Below, piece by piece: positions 15,842 through 21,360 of a stretch of 21,360 nucleotides of DNA. This stretch comes from an uncultured Eubacteriales bacterium (lineage in GTDB: Bacteria > Bacillota > Clostridia > Oscillospirales > CAG-272). Every line of letters starts with the position of its first letter. The first letter of the stretch is position 1. The notes below the pieces were generated by a model. That model was not told the origin of the DNA and did not search any database. It was given only the letters and a program-made list of their open reading frames with translations. The stretch lies in contig CAKSER010000029.1 in NCBI GenBank assembly GCA_934447715.1, forward strand, positions 1-21,360. Direction: 5' to 3'. Made by a program: the position numbers and the translations under genes.

Positions 15842-16110
15842 AAAAAAATCTGCGCTCCTAAAAAACAGGGCGCAGATTGCGTGGTACCACCTGAATTCAG
15901 AATATGCTTTTTTCATATTCTGCTCTCTTGCCGGAATAACGGATCCTAATCCCGTCAAAATCTACACAGGCAAAAAATGCCGTTCAATTTTGAAGCTAAC
16001 GGGCGACCTTCGCCGATTTTGCACCGCAACGCTCCCATCAACACGCCGCTCTCTTTAGATGCTCTTATCGGTTACTCCTCCCGATCAATGCCTTTAAAAT
16101 ATAATACATT
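15842..16110 (-). promoter_or_regulatory. T-box leader of valS (candidate specifier GTC)
   Basis: Transcribed - strand leader that senses uncharged tRNA-Val. The conserved T-box AGGTGGTACCACG is at 15892-15880; its TGGT would pair with ACCA of tRNA-Val. The terminator is AATCTGCGC (15878-15870) pairing with GCGCAGATT (15855-15847), then seven T (15848-15842). The candidate specifier GTC (Val) at 16007-16005 lies in GAAG-GTC-G, with the usual purine after it. AGAGAG-type stem I sequence lies upstream of it. Uncharged tRNA would stabilise the antiterminator and allow valS expression. The specifier is assigned by eye, without folding. Confidence 0.9.
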
Positions 16111-16116
16111 GAGTTT

Positions 16117-16145
16117 ATTATATTCTCATCATCCGACTTTGTCAA
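16117..16145 (-). promoter_or_regulatory. Consensus sigma-A promoter of valS
   Basis: On the - strand TTGACA (16145-16140), 17 bp, TATAAT (16122-16117). A perfect consensus. The -35 begins 2 bp after the stop codon of the SpoVM-like gene, so the two transcription units are packed tightly. Confidence 0.9.
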
Positions 16146-16146
16146 G

Positions 16147-16230
16147 TCATTTCTTATCTTTTTGTATTTTATAATGCTTTCTTATCAACGAGGCAAGAAA
16201 TTTCGGCGGTTTTACGATTACGATCTTCAT
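16147..16230 (-). CDS. spoVM: SpoVM-like sporulation peptide
   Basis: 27-residue peptide reading MKIVIVKPPKFLASLIRKHY then KIQKDKK. It matches the layout of SpoVM (B. subtilis SpoVM is 26 residues, with KLPKFLGGIVR in the same place): a Lys/Ile N-terminus, PKFL, then an amphipathic helix with Arg17 and a Lys-rich tail. SpoVM is made in the mother cell, binds the positively curved outer forespore membrane and anchors SpoIVA for coat assembly. GAGGAG 6-7 nt before the ATG is a strong ribosome site and overlaps the TGA of the upstream 53-codon gene (10-bp gap). The second proline (PP, in place of LP) is unusual and may alter the helix start. It is too short for standard gene callers. The main doubt is its short length. 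Confidence 0.78.
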   Translation of the reverse strand: MKIVIVKPPKFLASLIRKHYKIQKDKK

Positions 16231-16240
16231 AGCTTACTCC

Positions 16241-16402
16241 TCACTTACAAAACAGATAGATAATTCCGGCAGCGACAATTACTGCCGCCTGAATAATTAC
16301 AAGAAGTCGGAGCGGAAGGAAAAATGTCGAAAAAATCCCGGCACCGAACCCGAGCACTCCGATTCCGATAGCTGTTAAGGCGCGCTTATTCAGTTTTTGC
16401 AT
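16241..16402 (-). CDS. Small two-helix membrane protein upstream of spoVM
   Basis: 53-residue ORF starting MQKLNKRALTAIGIGVLGFG and ending YLFCK. Two hydrophobic stretches (about 9-28 and 33-51) are separated by a short LPLR turn; the ends are basic. Its TGA is part of the spoVM ribosome site, so the two are probably co-translated in one mRNA. Only an AAAGAG about 12 nt upstream could be its ribosome site. A CATATTAT/TATATAA stretch near 16427-16440 may be its promoter, but sigma assignment is not possible. I do not recognise a characterised family. The coupling to spoVM suggests a membrane role in sporulation, as inference. Confidence 0.65.
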   Translation of the reverse strand: MQKLNKRALTAIGIGVLGFGAGIFSTFFLPLRLLVIIQAAVIVAAGIIYLFCK

Positions 16403-16473
16403 CACAATACCAACTCTTTCGGCTTTTTGTTATATAATATGCCGGAAAATGCGAAATGTGAACAGATTCGGAC

Positions 16474-16514
16474 AAAAAATTAAAAGTCTGCCTTGCGATT
16501 TTTACAAAGCAGAC
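16474..16514 (-). terminator. Terminator of the alaR-alaT operon
   Basis: On the - strand GTCTGC (16514-16509) plus several inner pairs fold onto GCAGAC (16491-16486), with CTTTTAATTTTTTG following. It lies about 30 nt after the aminotransferase stop. Confidence 0.8.
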
Positions 16515-16543
16515 CTTTTGCTCTTTATTTTTCTCAATTTCCC

Positions 16544-17728
16544 TTATCTTCCTTCGCATCCGATTTCCGAAAGGAATTCGCCTATTCTGTCAAGAGCCTC
16601 CTCGATATGCGAGGTCGAATAGCAATATGAGGCTCTCACAAACCCCTCTCCGCCTCTTCCGAAGGCAGATCCGGGAACAATTGCGACCCTCTTGCTGTAA
16701 AGCAGCCTTTCGCAGAACTCGTCGCTTGTCATGCCGGTGGATTTTATGCTCGGGAATGCATAAAACGCACCCTTCGGCTCGCGGCACTCAAGACCGATCC
16801 GGTTAAAGCCGGCAACGATAATCCTGCGCCTGATGTCGTATTCCTCCTTCATCTCCGCAACCGCCTGATCGCAGTTTCTTAAAGCCTCTATTGCGGCATA
16901 CTGTGAGGTTGTCGGCGCACACATTATTGCATACTGATGTATTTTAATGATCTCTCTCATTATCTCCTTCGGACCGCAGGCATATCCGAGCCGCCAGCCG
17001 GTCATCGAAAAGGCCTTCGAAAAGCCGTTTACCATGACTGTTCTCTCTGCCATATCGCAAACAGAAGCAGGGGATACATGCGCCTCGTTTCCAAAGGTAA
17101 GCTCACTGTATATTTCATCCGAGATCACGACAATGTCGGTACCCTTTAAAACCTCGGCAATCGCCTCAAGATCCTCCCTTTCCATTACGGCGCCTGTAGG
17201 ATTGCAGGGATACGGCAGGATCAGCGCCTTTGTTTTGGGCGTGATCTTTTCTCTCAGCTCGTCCGGGGTAACCTTGAAATCGTTTTCCGCCTTCGTTTCG
17301 ATAATAACCGGAACTCCGCCGGCAAGCAGCGTCATCGGTTCATAGCAGACATAGCTCGGCTGCGGAATAATCACTTCATCGCCGGGAGAGACGATTGCTC
17401 TTACGCATGCATCGATTGCCTCGCTTCCGCCGACGGTTACGGTTATCTCGGATTTCGGATCGTACTTTACTCCGGTTTTTTTCAGAATATATTTTGATAT
17501 TTCCTCTCTTAACGCCTCAAGACCCAAATTTGAGGTGTATCTTGTCTTGCCGTTTTCAAGCGATCGGATTCCGGCTCTTCTGATCTGCCAGGGTGTGGGA
17601 AAATCCGGCTCTCCTACGCCTAGGGATATTACATCCTCCATTGTATTTGCAATATCGAAGAACTTTCTGATTCCCGACGGCTTTATTCCCACAACAGAGG
17701 AATTAAGAACCTTGTCGTAATTTATCAT
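16544..17728 (-). CDS. alaT: Class I/II aminotransferase, AlaT-like
   Basis: PLP-dependent fold type I aminotransferase, 394 residues. Seen: SLGVGEPDFPTP (substrate loop), TVGGSEAI, PCNPTGAV (Asn176), VISDEIYSELTF (Asp204), VNGFSKAFSMTGWRLGYACGP with the Schiff-base Lys238, and FVRASYCYS with the carboxylate-binding Arg. Its position behind an Lrp/AsnC regulator with an ATGA overlap matches B. subtilis alaR-alaT (yugG-yugH), where AlaT makes alanine from pyruvate. The upstream leader appears to be an alanine T-box, which supports an alanine role. Aspartate or another amino-donor specificity cannot be excluded from sequence alone. Confidence 0.88.
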   Translation of the reverse strand: MINYDKVLNSSVVGIKPSGIRKFFDIANTMEDVISLGVGEPDFPTPWQIRRAGIRSLENGKTRYTSNLGLEALREEISKYILKKTGVKYDPKSEITVTVGGSEAIDACVRAIVSPGDEVIIPQPSYVCYEPMTLLAGGVPVIIETKAENDFKVTPDELREKITPKTKALILPYPCNPTGAVMEREDLEAIAEVLKGTDIVVISDEIYSELTFGNEAHVSPASVCDMAERTVMVNGFSKAFSMTGWRLGYACGPKEIMREIIKIHQYAIMCAPTTSQYAAIEALRNCDQAVAEMKEEYDIRRRIIVAGFNRIGLECREPKGAFYAFPSIKSTGMTSDEFCERLLYSKRVAIVPGSAFGRGGEGFVRASYCYSTSHIEEALDRIGEFLSEIGCEGR

Positions 17729-18207
17729 AAGGAAACAGCTCCCCTGTCATCATTTCCGTCGCCGCAAAGCTCAACATCAAGCTCCTTGTAGCGGCGAAGT
17801 ACAAAGTGTGTTGCAGTCGATGTGACGGAATCTATTGTAGAAAGCTCCTTTGCCACAAACATAGCCACCTCCTGGAAGGTTCTGCCCTTTACGACAACAT
17901 TGAGGTCATAGCCGCCCGACATCAGGTATACCGATTCGACCTCCGGATATTTTGCAACCCTTGCCGCAACCTCCTCAAAGCCGAGCCCTGCCTTCGGCGT
18001 GACCTTTATCTCGATTATCGCGGAAACATTCACCTGGTCAAGCTTATCCCAGTCGATAACCGCCTTATATCCGCGCACAAGGCCCTCTTTTTCCATTGTG
18101 CGCATTTCTGCCTTTACCTCGTCAACCGTCAGCCCGGTTACTGTGGCTATATCCTCTGTCTTCATTCTTGCATCCTTGTTCAAAAGCTTAAGGATTTTCA
18201 TGTTCAT
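17725..18207 (-). CDS. alaR: Lrp/AsnC-family transcriptional regulator, AlaR-like
   Basis: Amino-acid-responsive regulator. The start is placed at ATG 18207, with AAAGGCGGA about 7 nt upstream; another ATG lies 6 bp further in, and the frame is open to 18258. This gives 160 residues, the normal size. The N-terminal winged helix-turn-helix (about 1-50) includes ILKLLNKDARMKTEDIATVTGLTVDEVKAEMRTMEKEGLVRGYKAVIDW. The C-terminal RAM/ligand-binding domain includes VSAIIEIKVTPKAGLGFEEVAARVAKYPEVESVYLMSGGYDL. It overlaps the aminotransferase by 4 bp (ATGA), so the two are coupled. It probably controls this operon or related alanine genes, on top of the T-box in its leader. Confidence 0.88.
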   Translation of the reverse strand: MNMKILKLLNKDARMKTEDIATVTGLTVDEVKAEMRTMEKEGLVRGYKAVIDWDKLDQVNVSAIIEIKVTPKAGLGFEEVAARVAKYPEVESVYLMSGGYDLNVVVKGRTFQEVAMFVAKELSTIDSVTSTATHFVLRRYKELDVELCGDGNDDRGAVSL

Positions 18208-18293
18208 AACAGTGTCCGCCTTTCTTTTTTTAGCTGTTTTCTGATATATCCCGGACAAAAAACAGGATAAAACTATTTGACTGTCTGAAAAAC

Positions 18294-18657
18294 AAAAAAC
18301 GCCCCATGTAGCATAAAAGCCGCATCAGGACGAATCAAATCCGTGTTACCACCTGTTTTCGGAGCAAGCTCCGCACTCACCCGGTAAATCTACCGTTCTT
18401 CTGTAACGGGAAGTCCCGTCTGAAAATACACGCGGAGCATTTTTTTGCATGCAATATCTATTCCGACCCGGTTGTCTGTCCCAAGTAGCTGCCCCCGGTT
18501 GTCTGCCCCGGGTGGTACTGCACGCGGCAAAATGCCGCCGTTTCCTTTCAAAGGCTCAAAGACTGCTTCATCGCTGCTGCCCGAAAGCTTACACCTGCCG
18601 CTTTCTCTCTTTGCCGCTTGACATGCGATTACTATTTCTCATCAATACCGTTTGTTT
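18294..18657 (-). promoter_or_regulatory. T-box leader of alaR-alaT (candidate specifier GCA, alanine)
   Basis: Long - strand leader. The T-box AGGTGGTAACACGG is at 18354-18341. The terminator runs from CGTCC (near 18332) to GGGCG (near 18300), followed by six T (18299-18294). Stem I material lies at about 18560-18650, with AGTA and AGAGAG motifs. The candidate specifier GCA (Ala) at 18566-18564 lies in GAA-GCA-G, the same context as the valS specifier. The TGGT of the T-box fits tRNA-Ala ACCA. The leader is longer than that of valS because of a GC-rich insert with direct repeats at 18467-18540. Specifier assigned by eye. Confidence 0.82.
18467..18505 (-). repeat. Direct repeat within the alanine T-box leader
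   Basis: CAGACAACCGGG occurs at 18505-18494 and again at 18478-18467 on the - strand, 27 bp apart. With flanks the match is 15 of 16. It lies between stem I and the antiterminator and accounts for the extra length of this leader. Confidence 0.6.
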
Positions 18658-18663
18658 GCTATT

Positions 18664-18692
18664 ATTATATATTCAATCATACAATTTGTCAA
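18664..18692 (-). promoter_or_regulatory. Consensus sigma-A promoter of the alaR-alaT operon
   Basis: On the - strand TTGACA (18692-18687), 17 bp, TATAAT (18669-18664), a perfect consensus directly upstream of the T-box leader. The same arrangement is seen at valS. Confidence 0.9.
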
Positions 18693-18831
18693 TACATTTT
18701 TAAAAACGATGGCATATCCGATTGAGGGTATACAATAGATATGTTAGAGAAAACAAAAAAAGAGTGACGAATGGAGCTTTCTGTGTTACAGTTAAAGTTG
18801 CGACACCAACTGAAAGGAAGCACCACTCGCC

Positions 18832-19526
18832 ATGAATACTGTAACACAAACTATGCTGTACCGTCAAGCCCTAATTCGTTATGCAAATAAAAAAGGCGTA
18901 ACAAAAGCTGCAATCACTGACAGATAAATCACACCGACCACACCACCACCCTAATGAGCATACGACGGAGGAATTAAAGCTAATTGCAGATATGCGAAAG
19001 CGCGTAATATGAATGCCGGATTGGTGGTTTTTTGGGTAAAGCTGCGCCAAAGAGGATATACTCGCTCGGTAACAGGACTTTACCGCCTTTTGCGCGGGCA
19101 AGGACAAATGGCAGTTAAGCCGCGAAATTCAAAGTATGTGGCAAAACAATATGAACAAATGCAATTCCCCGGTCAAAGAGTTCAAATAGATGTTAATTTT
19201 GTGCCGGAAGTGTGATTGGCGGGAGATGCGAAAGGCAAGAAATTTTACCAATATAACGCAATAGATGAATATTCAAGATTTCGGTATTTGGAAGCCTTTG
19301 AGGAACACAGCACATATTCCTCCGCAATTTTTCTTGAACACCTGATAAAAAATTTCCGTTTAAGATACAATGTGTTCAAACCGACAACGGCTCGGAATTT
19401 ACTGAAAGCTTAGGCAATACCGATCGCAAAAATAACGAATACTTCTATGCCACCCATACTTTTTACTCGTTTGAAGACTTTAAAAAGCAGCTGCCAAACC
19501 GGAAAAGCCTGACATTTAGGCATTAA
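18832..19526 (+). pseudogene. Decayed DDE-type IS transposase
   Basis: Remnant of an integrase-core (rve) transposase common in gut Clostridia. The pieces, in order: an N-terminal MNTVTQTMLYRQALIRYANK with an AGGAA site upstream; an internal deletion of the helix-turn-helix region joining to a His/Pro-rich SHRPHHHPNEHT segment in another frame; MNAGLVVFWVKLRQRGYTRS and VQIDVNF (first catalytic Asp); an in-frame TGA at 19213; GKKFYQYNAIDEYSRFRYLEAF; a frameshift near 19370; then QTDNGSEF (second Asp). A further deletion removes the HNGKVE-type segment with the third catalytic Glu and joins to NEYFYATHTFYSFEDFKKQL. It cannot be active. Terminal repeats and a target duplication were not found; 18700-18831 and 19527-19620 probably include IS ends. 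Confidence 0.85.
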
Positions 19527-19682
19527 AAACTGCTCACATTCAACAAATTTACAATTTTTTCATATGTTCTTCACCGATAATTCGAAACGTTTTGGTAAAC
19601 TCTATTTTAGAAGAATACAATGAATATAATATGATTTAACAGTCAAAATTCAATACAAATAAAAAGCTACGGAGGAAAAAAG

Positions 19683-19973
19683 ATGATGTTCTGCAAAAAG
19701 GAAGAAGAAAAGAAAAGCTTAGTCGGTATGATAGTCGGCATTGCCGCTGCAGTTGCAGCTGTTGCCGGTGCAATTATTGTTGTCAAGGTGCTTCTTGACA
19801 AATTCAGAGAGAAAACCTGCTTCTGCTGCGAAGAGGATGACTGCGATGACTGCGGATTCAACAACATCGAGGACGAAAACCTCAACTGTGTTTGCGACAA
19901 CGAAGAAAGTTGCAACACATCCGATGAAAAGGTTGATCTCGATTCCGAAGTCGACACCGAAAAGGCAGACTGA
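19683..19973 (+). CDS. Small membrane protein with acidic, cysteine-rich tail
   Basis: 96 residues. GGAGG at 19671-19675 sets the start at 19683 (ATG-ATG, so the next codon is an alternative). Short Lys/Glu N-terminus with Cys4, one hydrophobic Ala/Val-rich helix at about 12-38, then a strongly acidic tail with eight more cysteines (46, 48, 49, 54, 57, 69, 71, 77) in CFCC, CDDC and CVC patterns. The tail could bind a metal or redox-active partner, but no known motif is matched. A TATAAT at 19626-19631 or TACAAT at 19615-19620 may be its promoter, without a good -35. I do not recognise a family. It is flanked by the decayed IS and a terminator, so it is monocistronic. Confidence 0.8.
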   Translation: MMFCKKEEEKKSLVGMIVGIAAAVAAVAGAIIVVKVLLDKFREKTCFCCEEDDCDDCGFNNIEDENLNCVCDNEESCNTSDEKVDLDSEVDTEKAD

Positions 19974-20007
19974 AATCAAATATTAAAACAAATTTTAAAA
20001 AGTGGCG

Positions 20008-20050
20008 AAAGCCGAAATGCGCCGATATAAGGCTGCATTCCGGCTTTTCT
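20008..20050 (+). terminator. Terminator of the Cys-rich membrane protein gene
   Basis: AAAGCCGAAATGC (20008-20020) pairs with GCATTCCGGCTTT (20035-20047) with one mismatch, then T-rich sequence. It lies 35 nt after the stop at 19973. Confidence 0.8.
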
Positions 20051-20124
20051 CTTTTGCATTTTTTCTTTTTCCCGTTCGCATATGGCTTTTTCACTGCGTT
20101 TAAGACATTTATTTTCAATCGTTC

Positions 20125-20153
20125 TTCACAACGGTAAAAAAATGTGGTAGAAT
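20125..20153 (+). promoter_or_regulatory. Candidate sigma-A promoter of rlmN
   Basis: TTCACA (20125-20130), 17 bp, TAGAAT (20148-20153), a near-consensus pair about 57 bp before the rlmN ATG. Confidence 0.6.
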
Positions 20154-20209
20154 GATTAAAATAATGCATCAAAAAAGCAATAAAAATATCTACGGCGGAC
20201 GAAAATATA

Positions 20210-21259
20210 ATGAAAATTGATCTGCAAAGCATGACAAAGGACGAGCTCTGCGCGCTTGTAAAGGAATACGGACAGCCGGCATACCGCGGCGAGCAGCTCT
20301 TTAAATGGGCACAGGCAGGTACACCGGTTGAGAGCATGACAAATCTGTCAAAGGATTTCCGTGCAAAGCTCGGCGAGGACTGCTTCGTTTATACACCGAA
20401 AATCGAAAGAAAGCTGGTTTCCGAAATCGACGGAACGGTAAAATATCTTTTCTCTCTTGACGACGGTCAGATGATCGAAAGCGTCGTCATGAAATACAAT
20501 CACGGAAACACGATCTGCGTATCAAGCCAGGCAGGCTGCCGCATGGGATGCACCTTCTGCGCATCTACTCTTAACGGTCTTTCAAGAAATCTGCGCCCGT
20601 CCGAAATTCTCGGGCAGATTGTTGCGGCGCAGAATGACACAAAGGAACGGATTTCCAACATTGTAATGATGGGAATCGGCGAGCCGCTTGACAACTATGA
20701 CAACGTAATAAAATTTCTGCACCTTGTAAACGAAAAGGATGGGCTGAACATCGGAATGAGACACATTTCACTTTCGACCTGCGGTCTTGTTGACAAAATC
20801 ATAAGATTGGCATGCGAAAACGTTCCGGTCACGCTTTCGATATCCTTTCACGCACCAAGCGATACCGAAAGGAAAAAGCTCATGCCGGTGGCAAACAGAT
20901 GGAGCATCGACGAGCTTCTTTCTGCCTGCAAATATTTCTTTGAAAAAACCAAAAGGCGGATTTCGTTTGAATATACACTGATACCGGATGAAAACGATTC
21001 GGAAAACGACGCTGTCATGCTTGCAAGAAGGCTTAAAAACGGGCTCGGAAAAGGAATTCCGATTCATGTAAATCTCATCAGGTTAAACGAGGTTGCAGAG
21101 CGCAATTATAGAAAAGGCACCGAAAAATCTGTCAATTTCTTCTGCGAAAAGCTAAACTCGCTCGGCATAAACGCAACCGTAAGACGCAGGCTCGGTCCGG
21201 ACATCAATGCCTCCTGCGGTCAGCTTAGATACGAGGGGACGGAAAAGCTCGAAATATAA
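20210..21259 (+). CDS. rlmN: 23S rRNA (adenine-C2) methyltransferase RlmN
   Basis: Radical SAM enzyme that methylates C2 of A2503 in 23S rRNA and A37 of some tRNAs. 349 residues, usual length. An N-terminal accessory domain (about 1-95) with AYRGEQLFKWA is followed by the radical SAM cluster motif CRMGCTFC (Cys110, Cys114, Cys117), MMGIGEPLDNYDNV (SAM-binding GEP motif), HISLSTCGLV, LSISFHAPSDTERKKLMP, and the C-terminal DINASCGQLR with the catalytic Cys336 that is transiently methylated. GGCGGA about 9 nt upstream is a modest ribosome site. In many Firmicutes rlmN lies before the prpC-prkC-rsgA genes; those would lie beyond the window end. Cfr is a homologue but lacks this genomic and sequence pattern. 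Confidence 0.96.
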   Translation: MKIDLQSMTKDELCALVKEYGQPAYRGEQLFKWAQAGTPVESMTNLSKDFRAKLGEDCFVYTPKIERKLVSEIDGTVKYLFSLDDGQMIESVVMKYNHGNTICVSSQAGCRMGCTFCASTLNGLSRNLRPSEILGQIVAAQNDTKERISNIVMMGIGEPLDNYDNVIKFLHLVNEKDGLNIGMRHISLSTCGLVDKIIRLACENVPVTLSISFHAPSDTERKKLMPVANRWSIDELLSACKYFFEKTKRRISFEYTLIPDENDSENDAVMLARRLKNGLGKGIPIHVNLIRLNEVAERNYRKGTEKSVNFFCEKLNSLGINATVRRRLGPDINASCGQLRYEGTEKLEI

Positions 21260-21277
21260 CGCCTTTTGGCGCTTTTT
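21260..21277 (+). terminator. Short hairpin with T-run after rlmN
   Basis: CGCC-TTTT-GGCG (21260-21271) followed by C and five T. The stem is only 4 bp, so it is a weak terminator and read-through is likely. A TATAAT at 21351-21356 could start a new unit beyond the window. Confidence 0.4.
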
Positions 21278-21360
21278 GGGGATTAAAAAACCCGTAAAAA
21301 AGAAAAATTAACAAATTCTTCAAAAACAGGCAATTTCAGAAAAATTATTGTATAATATAC

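Noticed and set aside
18208..18258. Longer start for the Lrp-type regulator
   Set aside because: The AAAGGCGGA ribosome site lies inside this extension, and the family normally begins just before the helix-turn-helix.
19216..19413. Separate 65-codon gene
   Set aside because: It is the continuation of the transposase after a TGA codon and ends at a frameshift, so it belongs to the pseudogene.
21351..21356. TATAAT near the window end as a promoter
   Set aside because: No acceptable -35 is visible, and the downstream gene lies outside the window.
1..21360. CRISPR arrays, tRNA or rRNA genes, prophage or integrative element
   Set aside because: No regularly spaced repeats, tRNA cloverleaf-like sequence, integrase or attachment repeats were seen by eye.

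Overview
The window looks like chromosomal DNA of a low-to-moderate GC, endospore-forming Firmicute of the class Clostridia, probably from the Oscillospiraceae/Ruminococcaceae neighbourhood. The reasons are strong AGGAGG-type ribosome sites, consensus sigma-A promoters, two T-box leaders, a SpoVM-like sporulation peptide, a MazF of the Firmicute type, and an AlaR/AlaT-like pair. The genus is inference only. No tRNA, rRNA, CRISPR array or prophage was seen.

Layout. Positions 1-2700 (+ strand) carry an aspartate/glutamate racemase family gene, a small DUF4190-like membrane protein and an Lgt-like diacylglyceryl transferase, closed by a bidirectional terminator. Positions 2700-8080 (- strand) carry, in transcription order, mazF alone with tandem terminators, and then a tight operon: class II fructose-bisphosphate aldolase, acyl-ACP thioesterase, a degenerate OmpR-like regulator and a dihydroorotase homologue that has lost its metal ligands. 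A TIM-barrel sugar isomerase/epimerase follows. Positions 8290-12220 (+ strand) hold a two-component system followed by a secreted or membrane-anchored protein with five PepSY repeats. The kinase/regulator operon and the PepSY gene have promoters of the same architecture: two 11-bp-phased TAAT repeats ending 10 bp before a -10 box. This implies autoregulation plus a dedicated PepSY target.

Positions 12259-18700 (- strand) read, in transcription order: an alanine-type T-box leader (candidate specifier GCA), an Lrp/AsnC regulator and an aminotransferase overlapping by ATGA; a 53-codon membrane protein and a 27-codon SpoVM-like peptide; a valine T-box leader (candidate specifier GTC) with valS; and pgeF (multicopper-oxidase-like purine nucleoside phosphorylase). 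Positions 18720-19530 hold a heavily decayed IS transposase. Positions 19680-21280 (+ strand) hold a small membrane protein with an acidic, Cys-rich tail and rlmN.

The most interesting points are the twin PepSY/two-component promoters, the catalytically dead dihydroorotase next to a degenerate response regulator in a glycolysis/fatty-acid operon, the two unlisted small genes including a SpoVM-like peptide, and an alanine-responsive T-box placed in front of a regulator/aminotransferase pair. No wholly new multi-gene defence or mobile system was evident.
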